Assembly (NCBI GenBank): GCA_019243595.1
Contig: JAFAUA010000249.1
Span: 1-6,059, forward strand
DNA length: 6,059 nucleotides
Reading direction: 5' to 3'
Source: Acidimicrobiia bacterium
GTDB taxonomy: Bacteria > Actinomycetota > Acidimicrobiia > Acidimicrobiales > AC-14
How positions within the stretch are numbered: the first letter of the stretch is position 1; every line of letters begins with the position of its first letter. Positions 5,989 through 6,059 of this stretch are shown here, piece by piece. The notes beneath the pieces are model-generated. The model had not been told where the DNA came from, made no database searches, and was given only the letters and a program-made list of their open reading frames with translations. Made by a program: the position numbers and the translations under genes.

Positions 5989-6059
5989 AGCGCGGCAATG
6001 GCGCCGGCCATCGCCGGCAGGACCGCCCGGGCATTGCGGTACTTGAGCCGGGCCACCAG

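Larger units (their letters stand above)
5600..6059 (-). pseudogene. comF: ComF-family phosphoribosyltransferase, 5'-truncated by the window edge and frameshifted twice
   Basis: Three adjoining frames together give the C-terminal 150 or so residues of a ComF protein, a type I PRTase-fold protein linked to DNA uptake in naturally competent bacteria and widely present elsewhere. The first frame, 6059 to about 5979, encodes LVARLKYRNARAVLPAMAG. The second, about 5976 to 5770, encodes TVDVVTWAPTG, then RRRERGFDQARLLARAVG and PGPPQTGRPKCDR. The third, about 5770 to 5600, encodes the PRPP-binding loop VLIVDDVVSTGAT (5758-5720), then AAARTP. Each change of frame equals one missing base. All expected motifs survive, including the RGFDQ signature and the DD-STGAT loop, which argues for recent damage or sequence error rather than old decay. 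The N-terminal zinc-finger part, if present, lies beyond the window. The gene overlaps the small ORF by 8 nt. Confidence 0.8.

Noticed and set aside
5165..6046. 293-residue plus-strand ORF opposite hpf and comF
   Set aside because: It is long only because of GC bias; its sequence is Arg/Ser-rich without any recognisable domain, and the minus strand carries known proteins.
1..6059. CRISPR arrays, tRNA or rRNA genes, insertion sequences, riboswitches
   Set aside because: I found no regularly spaced repeats, cloverleaf-like segments, transposase motifs or recognisable riboswitch cores; nearly all bases are inside recognised protein genes.

Overview
The window is high-GC and densely coded, with a codon pattern and gene content that suggest an actinobacterium. 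A deep lineage such as Acidimicrobiia is my best guess, but that is inference: there is no rRNA or marker gene here to test it. Several genes lack a Shine-Dalgarno sequence and instead carry a TANNNT hexamer 7-8 nt before the start codon. This would fit leaderless transcription, which is common in actinobacteria.

Layout. The left third holds a zinc-finger-type SAM-dependent methyltransferase on the minus strand. It is divergent from two consecutive plus-strand genes for large polytopic membrane proteins of the DUF2079 family, probably with a GT-C-like glycosyltransferase architecture. The second DUF2079 gene ends 9 bp from the stop of a minus-strand cluster that enters from the right edge. 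That cluster reads, in transcription order: a ComF-type phosphoribosyltransferase (5' end outside the window and reading frame broken twice), a 56-residue ORF overlapping the comF stop with a FlgM-like C-terminal pattern, a long-form ribosome hibernation factor (HPF), and a NarL/FixJ-type response regulator. Gaps are an 8-nt overlap, 18 bp and 17 bp, so these are probably one transcription unit, with a possible extra promoter directly at hpf.

How the genes may work together. The methyltransferase and the DUF2079 pair look like a small cell-envelope or glycan module (inference from family and position). The right-hand cluster joins a ribosome dimerisation/hibernation factor to a two-component output regulator, which suggests a stress or dormancy role. 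No sensor kinase is present in the window.

The most notable observations are: (1) comF needs two reading-frame corrections, each explained by one missing base, one in a six-base homopolymer and one in the loop of a perfect 9-bp hairpin; (2) a short gene is hidden behind that damage and would be fused to comF by naive gene calling; (3) small perfect hairpins enclose stop codons, one of them holding the stops of both convergent genes. I found no CRISPR array, tRNA, rRNA, insertion sequence or clearly novel defence system. No gene-free stretch longer than 300 bp exists.
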